The notes under the pieces: model-generated
The model's database searches: none
What the model was told of the DNA's origin: nothing
Seen by the model: the letters and a program-made list of their open reading frames with translations, nothing else
Shown here: positions 43,772 to 55,137 of the stretch, piece by piece
Layout: each line of letters starts with the position of its first letter
How positions within the stretch are numbered: the first letter of the stretch is position 1
DNA from: Diphasiastrum complanatum
Lineage: Eukaryota > Streptophyta > Lycopodiopsida > Lycopodiales > Lycopodiaceae
Direction of reading: 5' to 3'
Assembly (NCBI GenBank): GCA_029204225.1
Contig: CM055103.1
Span: 51,014,496 to 51,078,174, forward strand
DNA: 63,679 nucleotides
Position numbers and translations under genes: made by a program

Positions 43772-44180
43772 AAATCTCAACCGAAGTGCTTCTGTCAAAT
43801 CTCGACTGAAGCAGTCCTGTCAGATCTCGACCGGAGCAGTTCTGTCAGATTTCGACCAGAGCCTTCCTTCAGATCTTGACCGGAGCAGTTTTGTCAAATC
43901 TCGACCGAAGCAGTTCTGTCAAATCTCGACCGAAGCAGTTCTGTCAAATCTCGACCGAAGCCTTCCTTTAGATCTTGACTAAAGCAGTTCTGTCAAATCT
44001 CGACCAAAGCAGTTCTGTCAGATCTTGACCGGAGCAGTTCTGTCAAATCTCGACTGAAGCAGTTCTGTCAGATCTCGATCGAAGCCTTCCTTCAGATCTC
44101 GATCGAAGCCTTCCTTCAGATCTGGACCGGAGCAGTCCTTCAGATCTAGACCGAAGCAGTTCTGTCAAATCTCGATTGGA
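43772..44180 (+). repeat. 24-25-bp minisatellite of E2, block B
   Basis: About 17 copies. Two subtypes alternate: a 25-base unit ending CAGTTCTGTC and a 24-base unit ending CCTTCCTTC, both with ATCTCGACCG(A/G)AG. Copies here are more alike than in block A, suggesting later expansion. Confidence 0.95.
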
Positions 44181-44825
44181 GGACCTACATTCCAATTTCA
44201 TGAACCGGCATGTCCCATCTCTCTTGCAACCAAATAATGGCGGCAATAAATGCCCTCACCCTGAAGCCATTCGCACCTCAGCGAAGTGCAAAGCTGAAGC
44301 ATTTTCTGGCAATGATCTGCGGCGATCTTCCTGCTATCGTGACCAATCCTGGCTCTCGATTGTTCAATCCTTCAGTCATCATCTTCACACCATCTCTACA
44401 TCGTTACCTCTCCCTTGTAAGCGCCATCATTGAGACTTTCCACACCAATGTCGCCGACAGAATACCTCATATTTCAAGTTTCGCATGTTGAGGGGTAGTG
44501 TCACGCGAGCACTCATCATGCTCCCGTCACACTATTGAACATCCTAAAATCACTATCCCAAACCATATACCTTCAACCCGCTTCATTCCTCACATATCCA
44601 CATCCATAACATTACAACCATTGTCAAACACCTCCACTTGCTCCTATTCCACTCCCTATCTTTCTTAACTCGACCTCACTCTGTTCACCCTCCTTTACAT
44701 CATCCTCTTTCATTTACCACCCACACCGCTCTATCCAACATCGCCATCTTCCACATATCTCACTTTCCAAACCCTTTCATACATCACTCCCCACACACTT
44801 TCCGAACCATTCTGCACCGCCATTT
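44181..44825 (+). other. Unassigned stretch between minisatellite blocks
   Basis: Short frames such as 44176-44433 are open but carry nothing I recognise. The second half is C/T-rich with many CACCTC-like phrases. Confidence 0.4.
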
Positions 44826-45055
44826 CCCATCTCAACTGGAGCCTTTCCTTCAAAACTCAACCGAAGTCCTCCACTTCCCATCTCAACCGGAGCCCCCTCC
44901 TTCCAAACTCAACTAAAGTCCTCCACTTCCCATCTCAACCGGAGCCCCCTCCTTCCAAACTCAACCGAATTCCTCCACTTCACATCTCAACCGGAGCCCA
45001 ACCCTTCACATCTCAACCGACGCCCTTTCCACTGTCTCACATCTCAATTGAACCA
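44826..45055 (+). repeat. 24-25-bp minisatellite of E2, block C
   Basis: About ten copies of the same core (ATCTCAACCGGAG) with tails CCCCCTCCTTCC and TCCTCCACTTCC alternating. It ends just before the start codon of ORF2. Confidence 0.9.
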
Positions 45056-45090
45056 GTTTTTCCAGAATCTTCCTTCTTCCATTTTTCCAC

Positions 45091-48000
45091 CATGTCGTCC
45101 AATCCCAGTTCAAGTTTAGATGATCTCGAAGCAAGCAAGCTCGATATCCAGCTGTGCAAGTTAGACCTTACAGAGATGCAGACCTGGTACCAATAGGCGG
45201 AGTCATTCTTCAAGGAAATCGAATTTCAGATTCTTGTCTTGACATATTATCAAAGCCCGTATCTGGTACACATGGCATATGCCAATTATCATACCATGGC
45301 AAGATCATGTCAAATCATAGTTCCCCCGATCAGGAATTATGTCTATAACGTATCTTTTGCGGCAGCTGACTTGTAACCTTATGGGTTCCCACGAGGACCA
45401 AACATAGTCACAAGGACATTCCAAAAGATAGAGCAAACGACATATTTCAAGTATATTGATCTCTTTGTGACCAAGTGGAAGAATAAGGATGGGTACAGGC
45501 TGGAAACAATCAATGAAAAGCAACTTTAAGTAGCATGTGCATATCTCACCAGATGCACACAAAAGCCTCATATGAAAGTGCTAGGGTACCCATGTCCCTG
45601 TTTCACATGATGGCAGATTCACAATTGCATGCCCAGAACCTCTATGATTGGGCATAGTTTGCTTCAAATTGTCTTCATGATTGCATTAAGAACAAGCAGC
45701 CCATCTCAATATTGGGATATCTGATGATATATATCACTCTGCATCAAGTACAAAATGGGCCAAAGCTTCAACAACAACTGCAGCTTGCGGACAAGGCATG
45801 GGAAATTCCCATTGAACATAAGAAGTCCAAGCGTGCAAGGACCACTTCACCATCAGGGTCCCAGGCTAAACGAGTCAACACCAGTATTCTCCCTCCGGTG
45901 TAGAAGCCAAGAAGCCCACCTCAGGATCCACAAACAACTGCAACTTCTGGAGCTCAACAGACAGATACCTCAAGGGCTCAGTTGCCAGGCGCACAGCAAC
46001 AATGGAGGCAAGAGAAGCTTCAAGCTGGGAGCGCATCACCGGTGGAATCAGTTTCACATGGTTCCACGTCAGATGGTGGCAGCTCGTCAACAACATCACA
46101 ACAACACTCGTCACCCTCACATGTCATCGACGGGGGTGATGGAGCAACTACCTCAACATTGGCACCTGACACGACAGTACCTCAAGTCACAAGTCAGCCA
46201 GATGAAGCCACCACCCCACCCACACTGATTACTATGCCAACGCCACCAACATCACCATTGGCACAAGTTTTTTTTTGGGGGGGGGAGGAGTGGGGATATC
46301 CAGTCTCCAGAAGCGGCTCAGCAACCACAGGCCCAAGTCCACACACTGGACATCTCGCAATACTTTGATGTTGTGGACCTGATGGAAATCAGCGACGACG
46401 ATCCAGAAAAGGAGAAGCAGCCAAGAAGAAGTCAAATCCCTCCACTCCCTCCACCTCTACCTCCACCTCCACCTCCATCTTCAGCTCTAACACCACGTTT
46501 ATTTTTCGGTTTAGCCTCATCATCCCACACTCCAGATCAATATCCAGCTCTCACTAACCCTGAAAAGCTCACTAAAGCAGCCAAGCACTCGATGATAGGC
46601 CTATCCGAAACAAGCTACTACATGCATTGGTTGGTGAGCCAACACCAAATGCTCGAGAGCAGAGTCCAGCATCAAGAACAAGAAATTGTGCATTATCAAA
46701 GGCTTGCCAAAGAAAAAGAAAAAGAGGCAGTAAAAAGTAGATCCGTGATGGCCAGGCAAAAATCCACTTTGGAAGAGGTCCAGCAACAACTGAAGCACCA
46801 GATGGTCCAAATCGACCAAGTACAAGACGGATCATCGAGTGCAATGACAAACGATGCTCCTCTAGCCAAGCCCGAGGATATTCAATTCCAGGCCCCACAG
46901 GCCTCAGCCATCTGGATGGAAAAATATGTAAGGCTAATCCAGGAAAGGGAAGCCGAAAAGCGAAACTTTGAAAACATTGTGGCCAAACAAGAGAAGCTCA
47001 TCCTGGAGTCCCAGAAGCAGCTGGAAGACACTACGAAGGCCCTGCAACAAGTCTTGGACAAGGTGAACCAACTATGGGACACGACGTGCAAGGCTCAAGC
47101 AGGTGCTCAACCAATAAAGTTGCGGAATGATGATGGGAATGACGGTGCAGGAATCAAGACGGGCAAACCCACCCATCAGACGGTAGCTCAAGATCGGGTG
47201 GCCAGAGAGCCGGTGCTGCCTGCATGAGCTTTCCCTGACCCCCTCCCACCTTCAACCCTTCCTCCTACTCCACATTTAATTTTTCTGAAACATTCATTCC
47301 AACTTACCCAATTCTTCCATCTCCCCTTTCTTCATCACCTCCTAGCCAAATAATGGGCCCATCAAAAGGTCCAGCTGACACTTACAAAGCCCGACGGGAC
47401 GAGTTCCTCCAACAACTCCACTCCCCCGATGTCGCGCATAACTTATTGTTTCTGCCTCCTCCTAAACCGTTCACCCCCGCACCCCTCTCTCCAGATCATT
47501 CCATCCCTGACCCTCCAGAAACTAACACGGACATGGGGGGTGATGATGACTTCTTGGAAGACCAACCAGAAATGAGAAGGTTCTTGTCCAGACCAGACAC
47601 GGGTGCAGATGAGCCATCGACAAGCGAGCGAGCAAAAGAGAAAAATACGGGCACCAAGGCCCTAGATGATTATCTGGCAAGGCCATTCCAACCGTGTGGG
47701 ACAACTTCTCTTACCAGGCCCAGAGGCAAATTGGCTGACACAAGAGAGTCAGAGAAGTTTGAGAAGAAATACCCTCCCAACATGAGGGGAGGCAAAGAAG
47801 ACATTGATCAAAGCCAATATTCCAGCAGGACCAAGATCATTGTCGTGCTACAACCACAGCCAGAATGGCGGAGTAAAGTCCTGAAGGATAACAGGCGACT
47901 TTAGGAGCATTTGAAGGCACCGACATGGAAGCGAGTGGATCCCTTCTACATGCCACTCAAATGCAGAAACCCATGGCCGGTGGAAAAGCCTCGAGTGGAG

Positions 48001-48400
48001 TTAGTAAACTGGCCAGTCATTCCGGGAATTACAAAGAGAACCTCCCCGAATGATCTGAGGCTATAGTTACTAGACTTTGGTCATAAATACAAGTCAAGTG
48101 CTGATGCAGCAAGAGTCTTTCTGGGATCGAGGCTTGGATCCCATTAGGATCAACCCAAATACGGCCCTCCAATCGAAAGAAGACCATGAGATGATGGCCA
48201 GGCTATACTACAGAGCGGCCTTCATGTCGGCACGCTATGTGACCATGGTGGAAGACTGGCAAGAGATGGGCTTTATCGAAAAGATAAGAGAATATCTGGG
48301 ACCCCTTAATTTCAAAAGTAAGCTCTACTTCCAAGTTTTTTAAGCCTTGGGCCGGAAGATGAGCGATCGAAAATAGACGACGCGACGATGAGGCAAACAA
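45091..48400 (+). pseudogene. E2 ORF2: large coiled-coil protein with NWPVIP domain, function unknown
   Basis: CCACCATGT gives a strong start. An N-terminal part (MSSNPSSSLDDLEASKLDIQ; TYFKYIDLFVTKWKNKDGYR) stays in frame for about 180 codons with four stops. A Ser/Thr/Gln/Pro linker follows, then a T9G9 run (46268-46285) that breaks the frame, a poly-Pro block near 46440-46490 and a coiled coil (46620-47090; QEQEIVHYQRLAKEKEKEAV). After a shift comes GPADTYKARRDEFLQQLHSP and the C-terminal domain: VVLQPQPEWRSKV, ELVNWPVIPGITK and, in another frame, MARLYYRAAFMSARYV. Total about 1,100 codons. The C-terminal blocks match E1 ORF2. Most stops are TAG or TAA one C-to-T change from Gln. Confidence 0.65.
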
Positions 48401-48574
48401 GATTCACAAGAAGTGCTCAATAGGGCTGGTATGTAGCAGCCAATTGAGAGACTTCCAATTTTGGCAAATAAATTTCGCGGATAATAAGCACCTGGGTTTA
48501 CGGAGGCGAATGAAAATCCACGCTTTTCCAAGTGCCAAGTGGAAGACATCACCGGTGTTGCAGTGGGTCCTGCA

Positions 48575-48593
48575 ACATATTAGGGGTGGATAA
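48575..48593 (+). other. Purine-rich tract before the 3' LTR of E2
   Basis: TTAGGGGTGGATAA directly precedes the LTR and is the likely plus-strand primer. It is shorter than usual. Confidence 0.5.
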
Positions 48594-49700
48594 TGTTAGC
48601 CGATTCTCTAGTGCTGAGCCAAGCTGAAGGCACAAGTTATCTCTCACCCATGACTGAGGAGGTCTCAGAAGGAAGAGAGCATAAGAAGCTGAGAGCCGAG
48701 CATGAGAGCCAAGGAAATACTAGCTAGGAAGACAATGAGTAACTATGTGAGCCTACATGGTGTATCCCAAAGAAGGAATGACCATGTAGGAGCTAGTAAT
48801 GTTTCCTAGGCATTGTAAATAAAGATAGACCCCCCTTAAATTAGTTAGAGTGAGCCACATTTTGATGGTGACCTTTAGTGGAAGGGCAAATTCCACATGT
48901 AATTCTAATTTAGTGGAATTGCCACATGGGCTCCACATGGGCAGCCTTCTTGCTTATTTAAGGGCCCCCTCCCTTGTGAGGGAGCTTTTGATTGTATTGT
49001 CAAGTTCTCTTGAGCAAATAAAGAGGATCCTCCACGAGTTCTTGATGATAGCTTAGATCCTTGTTCATGGCAATGATCTTGAGTGATATTTCTATGAGCA
49101 TGCTTGATTCATTTGCATTGTGGATTAACTAGGTTCTTGTTTCTTGTTTCTTGTTTTGTTGTGGATTAGCATTCAGTTCTTGCTTGTGGAATCTTGCAGT
49201 AATCAACATTCAAGTAAACTAGATAGGCTGGTTTGTGGCATAGATCTTGCATACTCCCTTACAGCCAGTTCTTGATTGTTCTTGAGTAATCTAAGTATCA
49301 AGTGATGAGTGTTTCTTGATTCTTAGATTATTAAAATGCTGCTAGGAATCTTGTTTCTTGTTTCTTGAATCTTGTTTTCAGTAGCTAATCTAGTTCTTGA
49401 TTGTTTTCTGATTTAGTAGTTAGTAGTAGGATCGCTCTATGCGCTGAACGTTGATCTTCTTGAGCTGTAGATTGTTACATGGCTGGTTTCTTGCATGTAG
49501 CTGAGTATCGGATTTGAGTTACCCACTGACAGGCTGGGAATACGTAATGAAACCTGAGTAACGCTTCTGCTTTGTAACAGTTTTAATAAGAAGAGGAACC
49601 ACAAAGAACCGTAATAACATAAGTAAGTAATCCAAGAAAAGAAAAGAGATAAAAGACAAAAGAGAAAAGCATGTTCACCGATTCAGTGAATCTGTGAACA
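48594..49700 (+). repeat. 3' LTR of E2
   Basis: 1107 bases, starting TGTTAGCCGATTC and ending CTGTGAACA. It differs from the left copy mainly by extra TTCTTG-type repeats near 49140 and a stretch near 49275-49370. Confidence 0.9.
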
Positions 49701-50241
49701 CCTTGCGAGGGCTAGTAAGATGATTTTGAGGCTCTGCGAGGGTTCTGAAAATTCAGCTTCTGGGAACTCTCGCATACACAAAAAAATGATGATTCTTCCA
49801 TCAGGAACTCTTGCAAATATTTTTATAGATACATGTAGGTCAGATCTGGTGACTGTCCAAGATTCAAGAGCTATCTCCCAGGGGATCTCAAAAAATCATG
49901 AAAAAAGTGCTCTTTCAGAGTGTTTTTAGATGAGATTTCGAGATATTCTAATTTTTAACTTTTGTAAACTGGTAAGCAGCTTCATCCATGCTTGATCTGA
50001 TTGTTGGCGGTTCTTTGAAAGTTCTGATGGATACTTGGTAGTAGATTATCAGTCAGTCTGATGATCTGCTTCGTTCTTGATTCTATCTGGATCTGGATCC
50101 TTCTTGAATTCTGATGGATTTTCCCGATCTTGCCAGATCTGGCTGAATCTGGATGGATCTAGCTTGATTTGGCTTGACCTTCTTAGATCTAGCGGTGATG
50201 GTCTAGTAGAATAGCTTTTCGTAATGTGTCATCGCCAATCT
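49701..50241 (-). other. Spacer of E1 (right part) between integrase and ORF2
   Basis: Begins with the CCTTG duplication and continues the TGCGAGGGTTC motif cluster. A short GATCTGG/ATCTGGAT phrase repeats near 50090-50200. No gene. Confidence 0.6.
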
Positions 50242-51518
50242 GGATCTATCTTAGTGCGGTGGCCAGTATTTGTGCAACCGGCTACCGTTGATGGGTGTAT
50301 CGAATGGTGTCCCATCTAGCTTTTCCAAATTCACGGCTCCATGATTAAGAATTTCCTTGATCCTATAAGGACCTTCGCCTGTGAATTTTAACTTTCACTT
50401 GATCACCTTAGTTTTATACATCAGGACCAGATCTCCGGAGCGAAGATCCTTCTTTTGTAACCTGCGATCATGCCATGCCTTGCGCCTTTCCATTTCAGCT
50501 GCCAGTGCGTGCACAACTAGTAAGCGTATTTCACAGAGTTTATGTAGAGCTTCGTGGCATAGTTGTAGAGACTTGGACTCATTAAGACGTTGCGTGGTGG
50601 CAATCCTTAATGAATGAACTAAAAACTCTACTGACATTAAAGCATCCTGACCATATACTAATTGGAAGGGTGTTTGATCAGTGCTTCCTTTATATGTTGT
50701 CTTGAATGCCCATAGTGCAGCATGCAACTTATGTTCCCAATCCGATCTGCTAGCTTCAACTGTTTTCGTGAGCACGCTACACATGATCTTATTGGATAAT
50801 TCTGCTTGCCCATTACCATGAGGATAATAAGACGTACTGGTTCTGTGGATCATGAAGAATTCTTCCAACAGGACCTTGATGGTCTCGTTGATGAAATGGC
50901 TTCCGCGATCGCTGACTAGCTCCACCGGGCATCCGAAGCGTATAATGATATTTTCTTAAAGGAGCTTGGTAGTGGTCCTAGCATCAACTACTCTTACTGC
51001 CTTGGCTTCGACCCATATGGTGAGGTAGTTTGTGGCTCCGATTATGTATCGAGCTTGGGAACTCCTTGCTGCAGGGTGAATTGGACCGATGTAATCCAAT
51101 CCCCACTTTTTGAATGGTGCTTGGACTAAGACCGGGTGTAGTAAGTCGTAATTCAATCTCGTTGGTCTCCTTGCCCTTGGCACACATTGCACTTTTTCAA
51201 GTATTCCTCCGTATCCTTATGAATCGTTGGCCACAAACATCCTGATTGTAGGATCTTGTGAACTGTAATGTCAGATGCAAAATGACCCCCACCCATGTCT
51301 TCATGTGAAAGCGAAATGATCTGGGTGGCCTCATGAGGAAGAATACACCGCCGAAGAATTCCATCTGGACCTCTTTGATACAACTGGTCGGCAATTAGCT
51401 GATAAGGTCTAGTCTTTAAGATCAATTTCCGCTGTTCCACCTTTGGTAAATATTTGTCTGGTTGGCCCCGCATTAGATATTCAACAATGTCGGCAGCCCA
51501 TTCTGGTACTGTGTCCAC
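50242..51518 (-). pseudogene. Integrase of E1
   Basis: The N-terminal HHCC zinc domain is readable (HEDMGGGHFASDITVHK then KKCNVCQGQG). The D-D-E core is complete: WGLDYIGPIHPAARS, ELVSDRGSHFINETI and NGQAELSNKIMCSVL. The C-terminal part runs KAWHDRRLQKKDLRSGDLVL and, after a frame change near 50390, GPYRIKEILNHGAVNLEKLD to SRLHKYWPPH at the stop. One TAA and one or two frame changes inactivate it. Confidence 0.85.
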
Positions 51519-51581
51519 ATAAAATAAGGCAGCATCTGCCAGCTCATTGTCAGGTTGGGTTGCAATCTCCTTCCCTTTGAT

Positions 51582-51990
51582 TCATGACACGTGATCTGCC
51601 ATGTAATGTTGTTTTCCCTTGCGAACTACTATCCGAAAATCAAACTCCAACAACAGAAGTAGCCATCTGGTGATTCTTTCGGTGTTGCAAGTTATATTAA
51701 CGAGATAGAGAAGGGTTGATGGTCCGTATAAAAAGCAAAATGTGTAGTGTCGAAATTTCTTAACTGCATAGATCATTGCTAGTGCTTCCCGCTATGTGGT
51801 TGAATAATTCATTTCGGTATCACTGAGTTGTCGGCTTGCAAATCGGATTGGAAAATCCTTTTTATATTCACCTAGCTGGGTTAAGACTGCTCCAACTGCA
51901 TACTTCGATGCGTCTGTATGCACGTGAAACTCAATGGACCAATTGGGTGGGCGTAAGATTGGTGCTGAAACCAATGCATCCTTAAGCTTC
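51582..51990 (-). pseudogene. RNase H of E1
   Basis: SAPILRPPNWSIEFHVHTDA and SKYAVGAVLTQLGEYKKDFP open the domain with its first catalytic Asp (HTDAS). REALAMIYAVKKFRHYTFCF and EFDFRIVVRKGKQHYMADHV complete it. Two stops inside (TAG for an expected Gln before REALAM, TGA after ADHVS) are each one C-to-T change. Confidence 0.85.
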
Positions 51991-52900
51991 TAAAAAGCCT
52001 TTAGGGCTTCCTCGTTCCAATGTGGATCCATTGTGAGTTTGTAAATTGGTCGGGCTAACTCCGCAAAATCAAGAATGAAGATCCTATAATAGTTAGCATG
52101 ACCCATGAAAATGTAGACCTCGCAGATCGTCCCCAGTGGTGGTAGATTAACAATGATCCTGATCTTAGATAGATTTGTGGCAATCCTGTGTCTTGACACT
52201 ATATGGCCGAGAATCAAGCCATGTGTCACCCAAAATTGACATTTTTCTGGATTCAGGGAGATCTGGTTCTCCAAGTTGGATAAGTGTTCTGAGTCTGGTC
52301 CATGCACGCATAGATCGTCCAAGAAAATTTTCAAAAATATCTGCAAATAGTCTTTGAATGCCGCTTGCATGACTCGCTGGAAAGTGCTTGGGGCATTGTA
52401 AAGTCTGAATGGCATCACTTTATAGGCATAGGTTCCCCATTCCGTGACGAATGTTGTTTTGTGTTGGTCCTGGGGGGCTATCTTCACTTGATTGTAGCCG
52501 TTGAAGCCGTCTAGAAAATTGTAGGCCTCGTCGCCGGCTACTTTGTCTAGGACACTTTCCGTAAATGGTAAAGGAAAATGATCTTTTTGGGTGGCTACAT
52601 TTAGTGCCTTTAGATTCACACAAATCCGCATTTTGCCATTTTTCTTGAGTACTATAACTATCGGTGATACCCATTCAGTGTGTTCAATTTCGTAGATAAA
52701 ATCTGCATCCATCAGCTTCTACAACTCCTGCTTGATCAGCTCATTATAATTCGGGTTGCAACGGTAATAACGGCTTACCTTAGGGACTGCTCCGTCCACC
52801 AAGGGTATGGTGTGTTGGACTACTGTTGGTGGAATGCCCTTTAGGTCACTATAACTCCAGGCAACAGTCTTTATACTCCACCAACAACGATCATAGTCTC
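51991..52900 (-). pseudogene. Reverse transcriptase of E1
   Basis: Blocks in order: WVSPIVIVLKKNGKMRICVN, NFLDGFNGYNQVKIAPQDQH, KVMPFRLYNAPSTFQRVMQA, catalytic KIFLDDLCVHG (F-L-D-D), and LILGHIVSRHRIATNLSKIR. The 240-residue frame from 52712 is intact; upstream there are stops before MDADFIYEIEHTEWV. MPFRLYNAP differs from the usual MPFGLCNAP at two positions. Confidence 0.9.
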
Positions 52901-53875
52901 TTGAACTGTGTGGGTGTTAACTACTCTCCCACATGCACTATCTTTTCTTCTTCACCTGGCTCGACAAGGTTCATCGGCTGTGTTCGCGCAGGTCCCTAGA
53001 AGACTTGTTCCGCTGGTGCCTGACTTTAATCAGGTTCTCTCTGGGCTTTCCACGTCGTCCAAGGTATAGTTCTTGAAAGTCTCAGGCATCTCGTGAACTC
53101 GCGCTCGTCAAGATTCCTCTTTTAGCATATTGATCTTAGCCCGACTGGTCATTTTTTGATTTTTTGTTACCTGTGTAGAAGATGACGCTGTATCTGAGTC
53201 CAACTTGATTGACTTCAAGGATTCCAATACTTTCCTTTTGTCCTTTTTTGTCATCTTGGTGGATTCATCCTTGTTGTCCTTCATCGAGACTGCCGTGACA
53301 TTTGCCTCATGGTTGCGAATATCCACATCCACTGTAGCTATTGCTTCATCGGGTAGATCACTCCAATGGATCACCTGGTTGTAACGCTGTTTCAACTAAT
53401 TCTTCTTATTTGCAGGTGCCTTGGGTGGATCGATCCTTCAGACCTTCGCCATAGCAGACTTTTGCGGTGGTTGAGCTGGTATTTTTCTGATTCCGTAACA
53501 ATCTAGGTCCATGTGGTGTAGGACCTGTTCATCAGTCAACTCAATCTCTTTATTATAAGTTAGAGCATTTTGCCAAGGGACCAAATCATCGTCCACTAGG
53601 TTCTCAATAGGTTTTGCTGACAGCCATGCTACGTTTATCATATTCACCCCAAATGTGATGGGTGTGTCCATAGTGTAACACTTGGGTGAAGATGTACTAG
53701 GTTCTGGATCTAATTCATATTGACATGTCTGGTAGTCAATAGTTGCTAATGCATCTGTCCATATCACGACATCCGTCTCTGAATGATAGTGACCCCCCTT
53801 GGCTGCCCTTGGGCGATCAATCGTGTGATCTGTCGTGGATAATCCGTCATCAGCTTTGGGTGCAATAGGTTTCAC
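52901..53875 (-). pseudogene. Linker between protease and RT of E1
   Basis: VIWTDALATIDYQTCQYELD and GVNMINVAWLSAKPIENLVD correspond to the E3 linker. ELTDEQVLHHMDLDCYGIRK follows, then a Lys/Ser-rich part (STKMTKKDKRKVLESLKSIK). At least two stops separate the segments. Confidence 0.7.
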
Positions 53876-54482
53876 CGCCCATGTGGTTGGATCAACCTTT
53901 ACAGCCTGCTCTCTGTTCTCGAAGGTGAGTTTCCCCGTACCCTAGTTGTGTACTACTTGCGCAGTCCTCAACCATGGTCTTCCCAATAAAACACGGTATG
54001 CAGATGGGGATTCAGGTATATCCATGACTACAAAAGTAATCACAAACTGCATGTCCGCTTGCTGGCTTCAGTCCTTGTAAACCCCATTTTTCATACAAAA
54101 TAGTGGAGATCAAATTGACACCCAATCCTCCATCTACCACTGTCGCCTCGTCCTCGTATCTCTTGTGTTTGATTGGCAAAGTGATGTTGTGTTTCTCACT
54201 TTCCCATGCCGCTTTGATGTGGAGGACGTTACTTGTTTCTTCATAGCCCGTACAATATATGGGCTCAGGCGCTACTGGATCCTCATCCGCTTTGGCCCAT
54301 TCAGCTAGAAGGCTTTTCACTTGTGGTGCAATCCGTAGTAGTTCTCCGAGTGATAAACTAACACGGCTTGACAGTAAAAGTGCGAGACTTTCAGTGCGTG
54401 GTTCCTCGGGCTCCACCATGTGAAAAGGTGGTTCATGTTCGTGCAACCGATCATTCTGATCAGTGCACAATGTTGAGCCCAT
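53876..54482 (-). pseudogene. D-G-G aspartic protease of E1
   Basis: TVVDGGLGVNLISTILYEKW is the active site. Upstream NVLHIKAAWESEKHNITLPI is shared with E3. A frameshift after LKPASGHA moves to the frame with YRVLLGRPWLRTAQVVHN. A TAG follows in a place where E3 has Trp. Confidence 0.85.
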
Positions 54483-54689
54483 TTGCGGTTCCCATTCGAT
54501 GCCAACTGGAGACTCCGCTTGTGCTTTCTGTACCCAGTGTCTTATTTTCTAGTACTGTCTTCTTTCTTTCCTCACATTCGGATATGGCGCTGAAGTTGAG
54601 GGATGGTCATCAGTGACCGATGGTGGTGGTGATGGAGCCACTTCCTTCCTCTTCTGTGCTCGCGTAACAACTAACACAGGAGCATGGAA

Positions 54690-55137
54690 TTGTCGTCCTT
54701 CTGATGGCATCTCTGTTGGAACTGCTGGTTGCTGTATTGCAATGAAGTTCAGAGGTGCACTGGTTCCAGGTTTAAATGGACAATTCTTGTAATAGGGTCC
54801 ATAACCACATTCTCAACAGAAGGATATATATTGTCCCTTGTAGGGACATTATGCAATTCTGTGTCCTTCGCCACATCCGTAACAGCCGTAGTTTTTTCAT
54901 CTTGTCGATGAGTTTGAGCTGCATAGGCCGCAACATATTCATTTATGACAGGATCCATAAATGGTTCATTCGGTCCATACCATTGTTGCTGCTCAGGTTG
55001 AGGTGGCATTTGCATCTCTGGTTATGTTGCTGTCAGGTTTACATGGTCCACTTGTTGAGGCCATACGTTGTGGTTGATTTGGTGCGCCGTACCTTGGTGC
55101 CGCGTTGGGTGAGTTAGAATTAAAGTTAGAATCACTG
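54690..55137 (-). pseudogene. Gag C-terminus and zinc knuckles of E1
   Basis: CYGCGEGHRIA-stop-C and C-stop-ECGYGPYYKNC line up with the two E3 knuckles CFACGENHRVAEC and CRDCGYGHYYKEC; the second has Pro for His. Upstream is a Gln/Pro-rich chain (PPQPEQQQWYGPNEPFMD). The capsid part is missing; C2 starts here. Confidence 0.75.

Larger units (their letters stand above)
40046..49700 (+). mobile_element. E2: defective LTR element with integrase, minisatellites and ORF2
   Basis: LTRs at 40046-41074 and 48594-49700 are nearly identical, end in TGAACA, and are flanked by the duplication CCTTG (40041-40045 and 49701-49705). An Asp-type primer site follows the left LTR. Inside are three minisatellite blocks, an integrase remnant and a long coiled-coil ORF; gag, protease, RT and RNase H are absent. 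It inserted into the E1 spacer, in the opposite orientation. High LTR similarity suggests it is among the younger insertions. Confidence 0.9.

Noticed and set aside
43409-43879. 156-residue hydrophobic frame that could be taken for an envelope membrane protein of E2
   Set aside because: It is a T/C-rich spacer running into the minisatellite, with equally long frames in other registers and no start or motif context.
43772-44180. Regular 25-bp units resembling a CRISPR array
   Set aside because: The units are contiguous without spacers, vary in length (24-25), and lie inside an LTR retrotransposon; no cas genes are present.
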